A stretch of 64,000 bases of DNA, from assembly GCA_964494505.1 (NCBI GenBank), contig CAZBRO010000027.1, positions 17,324 through 81,323 on the forward strand, read 5' to 3'. Positions 53,605 through 62,547 of this stretch are shown piece by piece (the stretch's first letter is position 1; each line of letters opens with the position of its first letter). Source of the stretch: CAIYRG01 sp964494505 (GTDB lineage Bacteria > Pseudomonadota > Alphaproteobacteria > Micropepsales > Micropepsaceae). Below the pieces are notes generated by a model. The model was not told where the DNA came from, did not search any database, and worked only from the letters and a program-made list of their open reading frames with translations. The position numbers were made by a program, and so were the translations under genes.

Positions 53605-54468
53605 CTAAGTCCTCTGTCGCGTCTCCTTGATGAAAGCGAGAACATTGGTCACGCATTCCTCCGCGTTGGCGGCGGCGATGTGGTAGGCGTCGCTGTGCAG
53701 CACCACCAGCCGCGAATTGGGAATCGCAAGCTGGTAGGCCCTCACCTTCTCCACCGATTGCAGCGCGCTTTTATCCGCGGTGATAATCAATGACGGGGCC
53801 TTGATGCGCTGGAGCACGCCGTCCCCCTTGAGATCGAATTTCGACAGCGCGGTGTGCAGGCCGTCTACGCCTTCCCCGGGCGCACCGGCGAACATGGTGT
53901 TCCAGTATTCGATCATCTCTTTCGACGCGTGAGAGCCCAGTCTGTCGCGTTGGGGAATTGGCGAGGGGTTGGCAATCTGGATCACCGACGCCGGACCGCT
54001 GGCAACCGAAAGCGTGCGGGTGCGCGCCGGATAGTCCGCGGCAAACTGCATCGCGATAGCGCCGCCCGTTTTGGCCCCGATAATGTGCGCCGAGTCGACA
54101 CCGGCTTTGTCCATCACGCGCGCCACGAAGGTTGCCAGACCCCGGAGCGACCAATCGAAACCCGGCGGAACCTTGGAGCGTCCGAATCCGGGCAGGTCGG
54201 GCCGGATCAGGCGAAACTCCTGCCCCATGCGCGGGAGCCAGCCATACCATACGACGCTCGATTCATCGTTGCCGTGGATGAGCACCGCGGGCTCGGGCTT
54301 TCGCCAGGGTTCGCCGAACCAGTCCTCGCGGTAGAACAGGTCTTCCTTAAGTTCGCTGTTCGCGGTTTGCGCGAGAGTCTCTGCCGGAGCGAGCGCCGAA
54401 ACGCCGAACGCCGTGGCCGTGACGACTCCGGCGTTCAGCAGGTCTCGCCGGGAAACTGTGATCGCCAT
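53605..54468 (-). CDS. Exported alpha/beta hydrolase-fold protein with Lys in place of Ser
   Basis: The protein has 287 residues. A Tat-like signal (SRRDLLNAGVVTATAFGVSALAPA) precedes an alpha/beta hydrolase fold: VLIHGNDESSVVWYGW, RPDLPGFGRSK and a C-terminal SDAYHIAAANAEECV with the catalytic His. The nucleophile elbow reads HIIGAKTGGAIAMQFA, so the usual GxSxG serine is a lysine. A standard Ser-His-Asp hydrolase is therefore unlikely; it may be a lyase, decarboxylase-like or binding protein. GGAGGGG lies upstream of ATG 54468. Confidence 0.82.
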   Translation of the reverse strand: MAITVSRRDLLNAGVVTATAFGVSALAPAETLAQTANSELKEDLFYREDWFGEPWRKPEPAVLIHGNDESSVVWYGWLPRMGQEFRLIRPDLPGFGRSKVPPGFDWSLRGLATFVARVMDKAGVDSAHIIGAKTGGAIAMQFAADYPARTRTLSVASGPASVIQIANPSPIPQRDRLGSHASKEMIEYWNTMFAGAPGEGVDGLHTALSKFDLKGDGVLQRIKAPSLIITADKSALQSVEKVRAYQLAIPNSRLVVLHSDAYHIAAANAEECVTNVLAFIKETRQRT

Positions 54469-54584
54469 CGTTATCCCCTCCGTGAAGCCGTACGCATTCT
54501 CTCGGCCAAGGTGGTCCAGACGGGCGCGCCCGTCTGCCGCGTATTATATCAACATTCGAGGGAGGTTTCGCGCGCCTATGCCGC

Positions 54585-55502
54585 TTAGAAATCCGGCTTC
54601 GCTGCCATCGGCACCTTGGGGTCTTCGGCGACGCCGTAATTGTGCAGGTTCTCCGCACAAATGCGCTCCGGCCACGTCGCGATGTTCCGCCGATAGGTGA
54701 CGGTCGCCGACCAGGGCGCGGTGAAAACATTCGGGTCTTCCACCGTGAAGGCGATTTGCAGCGCCTTGCCCGTGTCGTTGGGATCGGCGAGCCCTCCGCC
54801 CCCGTCCGGTCCGATCCGGCCGTTTTCCCGCTCATTGCGCTCCATCGCCACTTTCGCGGCGTCGCGATCTATCAGCCGAAATCGCTCGACGAGATGCAAG
54901 GCGCCGGAATAGGGCGTGCCGAAGCGGTCGATCATCGAGAATGGGCCGACCTTGATGCCGACGGTGTCGACCACAAGCGTGTCGCCTTCGAAGTGGCCGA
55001 CGGAATCGCCATACCAGGACCGCGTGACGCGTGCAGGATGAGGTTGGTTCAGACGAATATGCCGAACCTGATGATCGAAGCTGTAGAGAATCACGATTCT
55101 GTCGGGCTGCTGTAGTATCTGGGTGTCCAGAACGCGGAAAATGTACGGAGGTCCTTCGGGCCAGCATTGATTGTTGGGGTCGGGAAACCCTATGCCGCTC
55201 TTTGAAATCTCGCCGAACCGCTTCACGATTTGCGCGGTACGCGGCGTCAGTATGGGATTGGCGATGTCGCCGACCAGCGTCGTCGAATCGCGCGCGCCGG
55301 AAGGAAGCCGCGAAGCGTTCTCCACGGGTCCCAGGCCAGCGCCGGGTGTCTCGTAGGCAAAGGAATTTCGTGCCCACCGTCCCGAGAAGTCGGGCATTGG
55401 CGCGTTGCTTTCCGCAGCTCGCGCCGGGCTCGCGAGCACCGGCGCAGCGATAAGCACAGCAAAGAAACGAGCGGCAGTTTTCCCCAAAGCGCGGCACGGC
55501 AT
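54585..55502 (-). CDS. Secreted protein of unknown function, paralog 1
   Basis: The protein has 305 residues with a signal peptide ending near ARAA. Landmarks are PDFSGRWARN near the start, NQCWPEGPPYIFR, RHIRLNQPHPARVTRSWYGDSVGHFEGDTLVVDTVGI, LHLVERFRLID and a C-terminal PDF. The same landmarks in the same order occur in the protein at 56848-57735. The family is common as an unannotated secreted protein in alphaproteobacteria, and the function is unknown. The two copies flank a CapA-like gene. Confidence 0.75.
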   Translation of the reverse strand: MPCRALGKTAARFFAVLIAAPVLASPARAAESNAPMPDFSGRWARNSFAYETPGAGLGPVENASRLPSGARDSTTLVGDIANPILTPRTAQIVKRFGEISKSGIGFPDPNNQCWPEGPPYIFRVLDTQILQQPDRIVILYSFDHQVRHIRLNQPHPARVTRSWYGDSVGHFEGDTLVVDTVGIKVGPFSMIDRFGTPYSGALHLVERFRLIDRDAAKVAMERNERENGRIGPDGGGGLADPNDTGKALQIAFTVEDPNVFTAPWSATVTYRRNIATWPERICAENLHNYGVAEDPKVPMAAKPDF

Positions 55503-55631
55503 GCTGGCCCCCGTCCGGTCCGTTGCTCTCTTGAGATTTTCTCACCGAGAGAGACCGCCAGCGAGAACCATATCGCTTCGGGTTGAACGGACGCTGACGC
55601 CTGGCTGACGATGGGCTGTATCTACGCCGCG

Positions 55632-56819
55632 CTAATTTCCCGCTTTCAGTTTGATCTCCGCGGTGTCGCCATTCACCACGACATTGGTTCCGAAAGGCCG
55701 GGACAAATCGGCGAGCCGCTCCAGGATATAGTGCGCCTGCTCGCCCGTTGCTGGCTTGGGTAGCCCGCGCGTCTGCAGGAAAAGATTGTTGGTGTGCTCG
55801 TCTTTGAAGTCGGCCACGCCCTCGCCGATCTTGTTCTGCGCCACGGGACGGAATTTCACGGACGTCAGCGTCTTGCCCTGGAAATCGACATAGGCGACCA
55901 CGCTTTCCCAATTGATCGGTTCGTCGAGCACGATCTCCGTCGGCGGCACCTGGAAGATGAAATTGCCCAGATCGTAGAAGATCGGCTTGCCGCGATAGAT
56001 CTCCACGCCATGCAAAAGCGGCGCTCCGTGCATCACGATGATGTCCGCGCCCGCGTCGATTTCGTCATGTGTCCATTTCTTGAGCCAATCGGGAGGCACC
56101 AGCCGTTCCGGCAATTCCTCCCCCATCATCGTCAGGAACGGCTTGTCGAAGACGTGGTTGTGTTCGTAGACGATGACGAGGTCGGCGTGGCTCGCGGCCT
56201 CCTTGATGCTTTGAAGAATGCGTTTCGAATCTTCCGGGTTTGGCCTGTCGCCTTCGACGCGGAGTTCGTTGACGCCCGGCCGGTTTGCGGTCGCCGAGCC
56301 GCCTTCCGCCACCAGCCCCGATGCGATAGCCACCAACCCCACGGTGCCTTTGGGCGTCTTCAGATAACCCGGCGCCACGGCTTCGGCGACATTGTTGCCC
56401 GTGCCGGCATGCACAAGGCCAATACGGTTCGCCTGTGCAATCGCGTTCTGAATACCCGGCACCTTGAGGTCCCAGGCATGATTATTGGCGAGCGACACAA
56501 GATTGAATCCGAACGTTTTCAGGGATTCGAGCGCTTCGGGCGGGGAGAGGAACCTTCCGTCTTTCGGCGACTGGCCTTTGCTGACATCGAGGATGGTCGA
56601 TTCGAAATTCGTGAATACCACGTCGCCCTTCAGCAATGACGCGATCGTGGGCACGGCGGCGGGCACATGGGCGCGCACGTCGGACCGGATCATCGACTGT
56701 CCGGTCAGTGTGATGCTGAAATTGGGCGTTTGGGCTCCTGCCGCCGCGCTCGTGCCGAATAGAACAGCGAGACAGGCAGCCGTCCGCAGGAGCCGCCCAA
56801 ATTGGAATGGCGTTGCCAT
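55632..56819 (-). CDS. Secreted CapA/PgsA family protein
   Basis: The protein has 395 residues with a signal peptide ending near AGAQ. It has a calcineurin-like phosphoesterase-type fold of the CapA family: VFTNFESTI, LVSLANNHAWDL, VIVYEHNH, and IIVMHGAPLLHGVEIYRGKPIFYDLGNFIF. CapA proteins take part in poly-gamma-glutamate synthesis or, in other members, act as metallo-hydrolases. No capB or capC is here, so the capsule role is doubtful. GGAGGAG precedes ATG 56819. Confidence 0.85.
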   Translation of the reverse strand: MATPFQFGRLLRTAACLAVLFGTSAAAGAQTPNFSITLTGQSMIRSDVRAHVPAAVPTIASLLKGDVVFTNFESTILDVSKGQSPKDGRFLSPPEALESLKTFGFNLVSLANNHAWDLKVPGIQNAIAQANRIGLVHAGTGNNVAEAVAPGYLKTPKGTVGLVAIASGLVAEGGSATANRPGVNELRVEGDRPNPEDSKRILQSIKEAASHADLVIVYEHNHVFDKPFLTMMGEELPERLVPPDWLKKWTHDEIDAGADIIVMHGAPLLHGVEIYRGKPIFYDLGNFIFQVPPTEIVLDEPINWESVVAYVDFQGKTLTSVKFRPVAQNKIGEGVADFKDEHTNNLFLQTRGLPKPATGEQAHYILERLADLSRPFGTNVVVNGDTAEIKLKAGN

Positions 56820-56847
56820 CTCTCGTTCTCCTCCAAGCCTGGTGCTT

Positions 56848-57735
56848 TTAGAAATCCGGTTTGCCCGCGGTCGGAATACGCGATGGCTCATGGTCGAAGT
56901 CGCGCGGGTTCTCGGCGCAGATGAGTTCCGTCCACGGGTCTACCGAAGGCCGATAGGTGATCGTGGCCGTCCACGGCGTGGTGAAGACGCCTTCATCCTC
57001 GACCGTGAATTGGAGCTGCAGCACCTTGCCCCGGTAATTGGGATCGAAGTCCCAGCCCAGACCCGCGTGCGTGTTCTCCTTGTCGTTGCGGTCGATTGCG
57101 TCCTTGGCCGCCGCATAATCGAGGAGCCTATAGCGTTCGACGACGTGCAGTTTGTCGGTGAAGGGCGTGCCATACATATCGAGCATGGCGAATGGCCCCT
57201 TTTTGATCCCGACGGTGTCGATCACCAGCGTGTCGCCTTCATAATGGCCGACGGAATCTCCATACCACGACGGCGTGACGCGCGCAGGGTGCGGCTGGTT
57301 CAGGCGCACGCGGCGGACTTCGTCGCCCTGGCGGTACATCATCGTGATGTGATCGGGCCCCTGGAACATCTCGACCAGGAAATCCCAGAAAATATAGGGC
57401 ACACCACCGGGCCAGCATTGGTTGCTCGGGGTCTGATAGCCCCTGCCGGACAACGACAGATCGCCGTGCTCCTTGACGATTTGCGCGGCCTCGGGTTTGA
57501 GGATCGGATTCTTGTAATCGCCGACCAGGCGCTGGAAATTGGCCCGGCCGTCAGGCCGGCGCGAGGTGTTGGTCACGGGACCCGGACCCGATGCCGGGGG
57601 CTCGAAACCCGTCAGGAAGGGATGCGACCACACGCCGGAGAAATCCGGAACGGGCGCTGCGCTCTCGCCCGGCACGGGAGCCCAAACAGCCGCCATCGCC
57701 AATACGCAGAGAAGAAGAAGTCCCCGCCGCAACAT
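56848..57735 (-). CDS. Secreted protein of unknown function, paralog 2
   Basis: The protein has 295 residues with a signal peptide (LLLLCVLAMAAVWAPVPG). It shares with paralog 1 the segments PDFSGVWSH, NQCWPGGVPYIFW, RVRLNQPHPARVTPSWYGDSVGHYEGDTLVIDTVGI, LHVVERYRLLD, a TPWTATITYR block near the end and a terminal GKPDF. ATG 57735 is chosen because GGGAGGAG lies 6 bases upstream. The role is unknown. Being next to the CapA gene and the other exported proteins suggests one periplasmic pathway. Confidence 0.75.
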   Translation of the reverse strand: MLRRGLLLLCVLAMAAVWAPVPGESAAPVPDFSGVWSHPFLTGFEPPASGPGPVTNTSRRPDGRANFQRLVGDYKNPILKPEAAQIVKEHGDLSLSGRGYQTPSNQCWPGGVPYIFWDFLVEMFQGPDHITMMYRQGDEVRRVRLNQPHPARVTPSWYGDSVGHYEGDTLVIDTVGIKKGPFAMLDMYGTPFTDKLHVVERYRLLDYAAAKDAIDRNDKENTHAGLGWDFDPNYRGKVLQLQFTVEDEGVFTTPWTATITYRPSVDPWTELICAENPRDFDHEPSRIPTAGKPDF

Positions 57736-57861
57736 CAATCTCCTCCCGCCAATGGTCACGCGCTCATGCAGTCAGACAGTTTGGCATTTTACCGCCAAGA
57801 ACGGGAAACGCGCATCACCAAACCATGTCATCCGTGACGGCCCGAAGGCCTGTCTATTGCG

Positions 57862-58866
57862 TCACGCGGCGGCGCGGGCCGATGAGGCGAGCTCGGGATG
57901 GCGTTTCAGGAACGAGGCGAGGATCAGCCCGATCAGCTGCTGATAGGAAAGGCCCTTGAACCCCGCAAGGAAGCACAGGTCCGAATGGTGCGGATTCAAC
58001 CCGGCCAGGGGATTCACTTCCAGAAAATGCGGATGCCCGTCAGCGTCGCTGCGCAGATCCACCCGTCCGCCGTCGCGGCAGCGGAGCGCGCGCCACGCCT
58101 TCAGCGCCACCTCGGCCGCCTCGTGGGCTTCGGCATCTTCGACCAAATGCAGCGTGACGTGATCTTCCCAATGTTCCTTGTTCACATAGGAATAACCGCT
58201 CTGCGTGCCTTTGGGGGTCGCCTTGATTTCCATGACGCCAAGGGCGGCTGCGTCCGGCCCCGTCCCGGTGATGCCGACCGTCAATTCGCGCCCCGGCAGA
58301 TAGGTCTCAACCAGCACCGGCTGACGGAAGCGGGATAGAAGATCGAGCGCAACGGCGCGCAGCTCGGCCGGTCCCTTCACGCAGGAGCGTTCGTCGACGC
58401 CCTTGCCGGAGCCTTCGGCCACCGGTTTCAAGAACAGCGGGAACGGCAAATCGACGGAGTCGATATCGGCCGGCGATTCGATGGTCGCGAAATCCGCCGT
58501 CGGCACGCCGCACGAGCGGACGATGCGCTTGGTCCATTCCTTGTCGAGGGTCAACGCCAGCGTCAACGGATCGGAGAACACGGACGGGATGCCATAGCCT
58601 TCGAGCAAAGCCGGCACCTGCGCCTCGCGGGCATAACCCTTGAGGCCCTCGCAGATGTTGAAGACGGCATCCCAGCGCTCGCCCTGGACCAGACGCTGGG
58701 TGAGCGCGCGGATATGGCCGATGCGCACCGGCTCGTGGCCGAGGCCGGAAAGCGCCTCGCAGATGGAGGCAATGGTTATCTCGGCGTCGAATTCCGCACT
58801 TTCTTCCTCGCTCATGCCTTGGGCGAGATAATCGGCCCGAAGATCGTAGGTTACCCCTATGCGCAT
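57862..58866 (-). CDS. ATP-grasp ligase, D-Ala-D-Ala ligase-like (ligase 2)
   Basis: The protein has 334 residues. The N-terminus is MRIGVTYDLRADYLAQGMSEEESAEF with VRIGHIRALTQRLV. The ATP-grasp shows PFPLFLKPVAEGSGKGVDERS and RVDLRSDADGHPHFLEVNPLAGLNPHHSD. It forms a carboxylate-amine bond with ATP. It differs clearly from ligase 1, so they are not recent duplicates. Start ATG 58866. It is downstream of the aminomutase gene with a gap of about 90 bases on the same strand. Confidence 0.86.
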   Translation of the reverse strand: MRIGVTYDLRADYLAQGMSEEESAEFDAEITIASICEALSGLGHEPVRIGHIRALTQRLVQGERWDAVFNICEGLKGYAREAQVPALLEGYGIPSVFSDPLTLALTLDKEWTKRIVRSCGVPTADFATIESPADIDSVDLPFPLFLKPVAEGSGKGVDERSCVKGPAELRAVALDLLSRFRQPVLVETYLPGRELTVGITGTGPDAAALGVMEIKATPKGTQSGYSYVNKEHWEDHVTLHLVEDAEAHEAAEVALKAWRALRCRDGGRVDLRSDADGHPHFLEVNPLAGLNPHHSDLCFLAGFKGLSYQQLIGLILASFLKRHPELASSARAAA

Positions 58867-58957
58867 GGGAGGCTCGTCAGTCTCTCTTTCGGCGTCCAAA
58901 AGATAAGGGCCTCACCCGCCTGTGTCGAAGGGTGAGGCCCATCCATCAACCGATTGT

Positions 58958-60274
58958 TTACTCAGCCGCGGTGGCGAACTCCCGGCCGGCGCCGATCGAG
59001 CCGCCGGGATCGGGATAGCGATAGACCTTGCCCTCGAAATTCCGCAGCAGCAGATCATCGCCGTCACGGCCCACGACGGGATCGGGCGCGAGCTGGATTT
59101 TGCCCCCGCCGCCCGGGGCGTCGATGACGAACATCGGCGTCGCGTAGCCGGTGGTGTGGCCCCGGAGCGCACGGATGATTTCAAGTCCGGTCTCGACCGG
59201 CGTGCGGAAATGGCCCGAACCTTTGATCGGATCGCACTGGTAAAGATAATAGGGCTTCACCCGGCGCATCAGCAGGCCGTGCATCAGCGGCTTCATCACC
59301 GCAGGCGTATCGTTGATACCCTTGAGCAGCACCGTTTGGGACCCGAGCGGAATGCCGGCGTCGGCGAGCCGCGCGGTGGATTCGGTAACCTCCGGCGTCA
59401 GCTCCTTGGGGTGGGTGAAGTGCAGGCTCATCCAGAAGGGATGATGCTTCTTCAGCATCTTCACCAAATCCTTGGTGATGCGCTGGGGAAGCACGGTCGG
59501 GATTTTGGTCCCGATGCGGAGGAACTCGATGTGCTTGATCGCCCGCAGGCGGCCCAACAGGTAATCGAGCTTGTCGTCGCCGATGGTGAGCGGATCGCCG
59601 CCCGAGAGCAGCACGTCGCGGACCTCGGTATGCTCTTCGAGATAGGCGAGCGCGAGTTCCCAATTGCGGACATTGAACTGGTATTCGCCGCCCGGATTGC
59701 CCACCAGCCGCGAGCGTGTGCAATAGCGGCAATAGGTCGAGCAGGTCCCGGTGGTGAGGAACAGGACCCGGTCGGGATAGCGATGAACCAGCCCGGGCAC
59801 GACCGTATCGTGGTCCTCGCCGAGAGGATCGTCTTCCTCGCCGGGAAGGCGGACATGCTCGTCGCCGACCATGATGTGGGTGCGCCGGAGCGGTTCGCCC
59901 GCGTCCTTCAGGTCCATCAGGCTGGTGTAATAGGGCGTGATCCCGACGGGAAGCGAGCCGGTGTGGCTGGCGACCGCGGCCCGCTCGTCGGGCGAGAGGG
60001 CGAAGATGCGCTCCAGCTCGGACAAGGTCCGGATGCGGCTGCGCATCTGCCAGCGCCAATCGTTCCATTCGGCGGCAGAGGTGTCGGGATAGAAGTGGCG
60101 GTAGAAGGCCCGCGTGTCGCGATTGACAGGGAAGCTGAGTGCTTTCTTCCGGGCGGGCGCCTCGAATTGGGTTGGGACAGTATGGCTGGGAAGAGAGCTT
60201 TCGGAAACGGCAGGTATTCGCTCGCGCCGCGACGGAGGACGGAGATCGCGTCCTCGCAAGAGCTGGAGATTCAT
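58958..60274 (-). CDS. Lysine 2,3-aminomutase-like radical SAM protein
   Basis: The protein has 438 residues. The radical SAM cluster is CSTYCRYC (Cys178, Cys182, Cys185). The PLP lysine is Lys392 in DAPGGGGK. The two Asp residues that hold the substrate epsilon-amino group in clostridial lysine 2,3-aminomutase are present: Asp348 in YQCDPIKGSGHFRTPV and Asp385 in FVIDAPGGGGK. This favours lysine to beta-lysine chemistry over the EpmB branch. A basic N-terminal extension of about 45 residues is present. ATP-grasp ligase 2 follows. Confidence 0.9.
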   Translation of the reverse strand: MNLQLLRGRDLRPPSRRERIPAVSESSLPSHTVPTQFEAPARKKALSFPVNRDTRAFYRHFYPDTSAAEWNDWRWQMRSRIRTLSELERIFALSPDERAAVASHTGSLPVGITPYYTSLMDLKDAGEPLRRTHIMVGDEHVRLPGEEDDPLGEDHDTVVPGLVHRYPDRVLFLTTGTCSTYCRYCTRSRLVGNPGGEYQFNVRNWELALAYLEEHTEVRDVLLSGGDPLTIGDDKLDYLLGRLRAIKHIEFLRIGTKIPTVLPQRITKDLVKMLKKHHPFWMSLHFTHPKELTPEVTESTARLADAGIPLGSQTVLLKGINDTPAVMKPLMHGLLMRRVKPYYLYQCDPIKGSGHFRTPVETGLEIIRALRGHTTGYATPMFVIDAPGGGGKIQLAPDPVVGRDGDDLLLRNFEGKVYRYPDPGGSIGAGREFATAAE

Positions 60275-60778
60275 CGGTGTCTCATGTCGCTCTTCATGTG
60301 CGGACCTCGACGCCCCCTATGGCTACGTCCATCAAACGGTCCGGCGGTGAGTAGATTTAGAAGGGTTTTCCCATTCGTCAAGAGAAAAGCAGGATGAATA
60401 CTGTGCAAGGCGCCGCGAATTCAAATATACAAACCATAAAAGCCCCCGCAATACTGAAATCTTTTGAAGAGAAACCAAAGATCGACCAAGTTTCTCAAAG
60501 ATAGAGCCGGGGAGCGGGTTCAGGAAAAACGAAAGGTTGTGGAAGCAAATACGCACGCCTGCTCTCACCAAACCCTTGCATGAAGCTCCGCGCCTATGCG
60601 TGCGCATGACTTGACGGCGCTGCGGACAGTCCTCTCAAAGTCATCGCCGCGACGGGGTTCTTAGGCTTGCGCCCTGTGCACAACGCGATCACATGCCCGT
60701 TCGAGCGAGCCAGAGTCCGCGCCCGAGGCGTTCACGAATCACAGCGGGGCCTGTCCGGACTCGCTATGCCCCCGCGAC
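60275..60778. other. AT-rich gap between aminomutase and GT39 genes
   Basis: This is 504 bases. The part 60350-60560 is distinctly AT-rich. A 36-residue plus-strand open frame (60394-60504, starting MNTVQGAANS and ending in VSQR) is the only coding candidate, with weak upstream AAGAGA. I do not count it as a gene. The aminomutase promoter (minus) should lie at the left edge. Confidence 0.4.
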
Positions 60779-62443
60779 TCAGTGCAGTGGAGCGACTCGA
60801 TAGAGCGTTATCTTTGCCGGCTTGCCGCGCGAATAGTTGAAGCCGTCGATCTCTTCGAGCCGGTCCGCGCGGGCGCCGTCTTTGGCGAGCTCGCGGAGGA
60901 ACGAGGTCTGCTGATCGTCCGAGACCAGCGCGAGGCCGCCCGCATTCCCAACGGCGTGAGCAGCGGTCAAGCCATCGTCGAGCGCCGTTCCGGTCCCGAG
61001 GAGAAACGCGATGCTCGGCTCCGCGTAGCCTGCGGTGGTGACCGGCGGGTCGCCGGCACGCGCTTGGCGCTGGACGGCTTCGGCGAGGCGCGGCGACAGC
61101 CACAGCGCGTCCAGCCGCGGCACGGTCGCGAAGCCCGCGACCGCATACAGCATGATCGCGCTCAGCCCCGCCGCCAGAACGGCTTCGCGGCGGCGGCGCG
61201 CAAGAATGGGCGGCACGACAGCGATGACCGCAAGCCCGCACAAGCCCGAGGCCGCGTACAGCCACCACGGCGTGCCCGTGCCGAAACGGGACGGCGCCCA
61301 GGCGAGGAAGCCCGCGAGCGCAAGCCCTACGCCCACGAACAGCGCGGCCGACACCCATTGCCCGATGCGGACCGCTTTCGAGTCACGGATGCTGGAGCAG
61401 ATCCACAACGCGCACAGCACCGAGAGCGCCGGAAAGGCCGGCAGCACGTAATGCGGAAGCTTGGTGGGCGCGAATTCGAACATCAGCCAGGTGGTCGCTG
61501 CCCAGGCCAAGAGATAGCGAATGGCGGGGTCTTTGCGCTGTCCGATGCCGTAGACGATCGCCGGTAGAAGCACGAGGATTCCCGGCCAGAAAATCGCGGG
61601 CGCCAGCAGCGTGTAATAACCCGGCGGCGCGCCGTGGCTCTCCTGATCGCCCATCAGTTTCATCGCAAAATCCTGGCCGAGCGATTTCTGGTAGAACAAG
61701 CCGTGGCTCGCGATGCCGATGGCGACCGCCCAGGGCAGCACCATGAGCAGCACCACGCCGAGTCCGGTCAGCGGCCGCAAGGCGCCGAGCCATCGCCATT
61801 CGCGATCCCAGATCACGATCGCCGCGATGGAGGCAAGACAGACCAGCGCAATCAGCGGACCCTTCACCAGCACGCCGATCCCGAACGCCATCCAGCCGAG
61901 AATGAGAGCCGGCTTGCCGGGCAAAGCAGGCCCGCCAGGGACGCGCGCGCCGAGATAGGTCCGCATGATCACCGCCTGCGCGGTCGCGACCGCGCCCAGG
62001 AGAACCGCGTCGGTCTTGGCGATCTTGGCTTCCGACATCAGAAGCACAGACAGTCCGAGGATCAGGCCGGCGAAAAACGCGGTCTCGGCTCCGGCAAAAG
62101 CGCGCGCGATAAAGAATGTGGCGGCGACCGCGGCCATTGCCCCCAGGAGCGAGGGCACCCGATAGGTCCAGATGCGGTCTCGGCTGCCGGCCCCGAGAAC
62201 GGCCGTGGATAGGCTCTGGAGCCAATAGATCCCGACCGGCTTCTCGTAGCGGGGCGCGCCGCCGAAATTGATGTTCACGAAATCGCCGCTCTCCAGCATC
62301 TGCTTGGTGGCCTGGGCGAAGCGGCTCTCGTCGCGGTCGAGCGGCGGCAGCGTGAAGAATCCCGGCAGCCAGGCGATGACGCAAAGCAGAAGAAGAACGG
62401 CCAATGGCCGCTTGCGGGCAATAACGGGAAGCGGTTCGGTCAT
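60779..62443 (-). CDS. Glycosyltransferase family 39 (ArnT-like)
   Basis: The protein has 554 residues with about eleven to twelve membrane helices. The catalytic DRDE is near the N-terminus (PPLDRDESRFAQATKQMLESGDFV), followed by EKPVGIYWLQS. GT39/ArnT enzymes transfer a sugar from undecaprenyl phosphate to lipid A or another acceptor. ATG 62443 is chosen. It is divergent from the GT2 and LAB_N genes, which together form a usual lipid-linked sugar set. Confidence 0.88.
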   Translation of the reverse strand: MTEPLPVIARKRPLAVLLLLCVIAWLPGFFTLPPLDRDESRFAQATKQMLESGDFVNINFGGAPRYEKPVGIYWLQSLSTAVLGAGSRDRIWTYRVPSLLGAMAAVAATFFIARAFAGAETAFFAGLILGLSVLLMSEAKIAKTDAVLLGAVATAQAVIMRTYLGARVPGGPALPGKPALILGWMAFGIGVLVKGPLIALVCLASIAAIVIWDREWRWLGALRPLTGLGVVLLMVLPWAVAIGIASHGLFYQKSLGQDFAMKLMGDQESHGAPPGYYTLLAPAIFWPGILVLLPAIVYGIGQRKDPAIRYLLAWAATTWLMFEFAPTKLPHYVLPAFPALSVLCALWICSSIRDSKAVRIGQWVSAALFVGVGLALAGFLAWAPSRFGTGTPWWLYAASGLCGLAVIAVVPPILARRRREAVLAAGLSAIMLYAVAGFATVPRLDALWLSPRLAEAVQRQARAGDPPVTTAGYAEPSIAFLLGTGTALDDGLTAAHAVGNAGGLALVSDDQQTSFLRELAKDGARADRLEEIDGFNYSRGKPAKITLYRVAPLH

Positions 62444-62547
62444 CACCCCTCGAGGCTTGCGGCGGGGACAGCGGCATAACGCCTGTTTCGCATGCACCCG
62501 GACCTGTATAAGGCGCGGCGCTCAACCCGCAAAAGGCATTCTCGCGC

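Noticed and set aside
60332..60607. 91-codon minus-strand frame in the AT-rich gap
   Set aside because: Cys/Ser/Arg-rich without motif or ribosome site; looks like chance coding.
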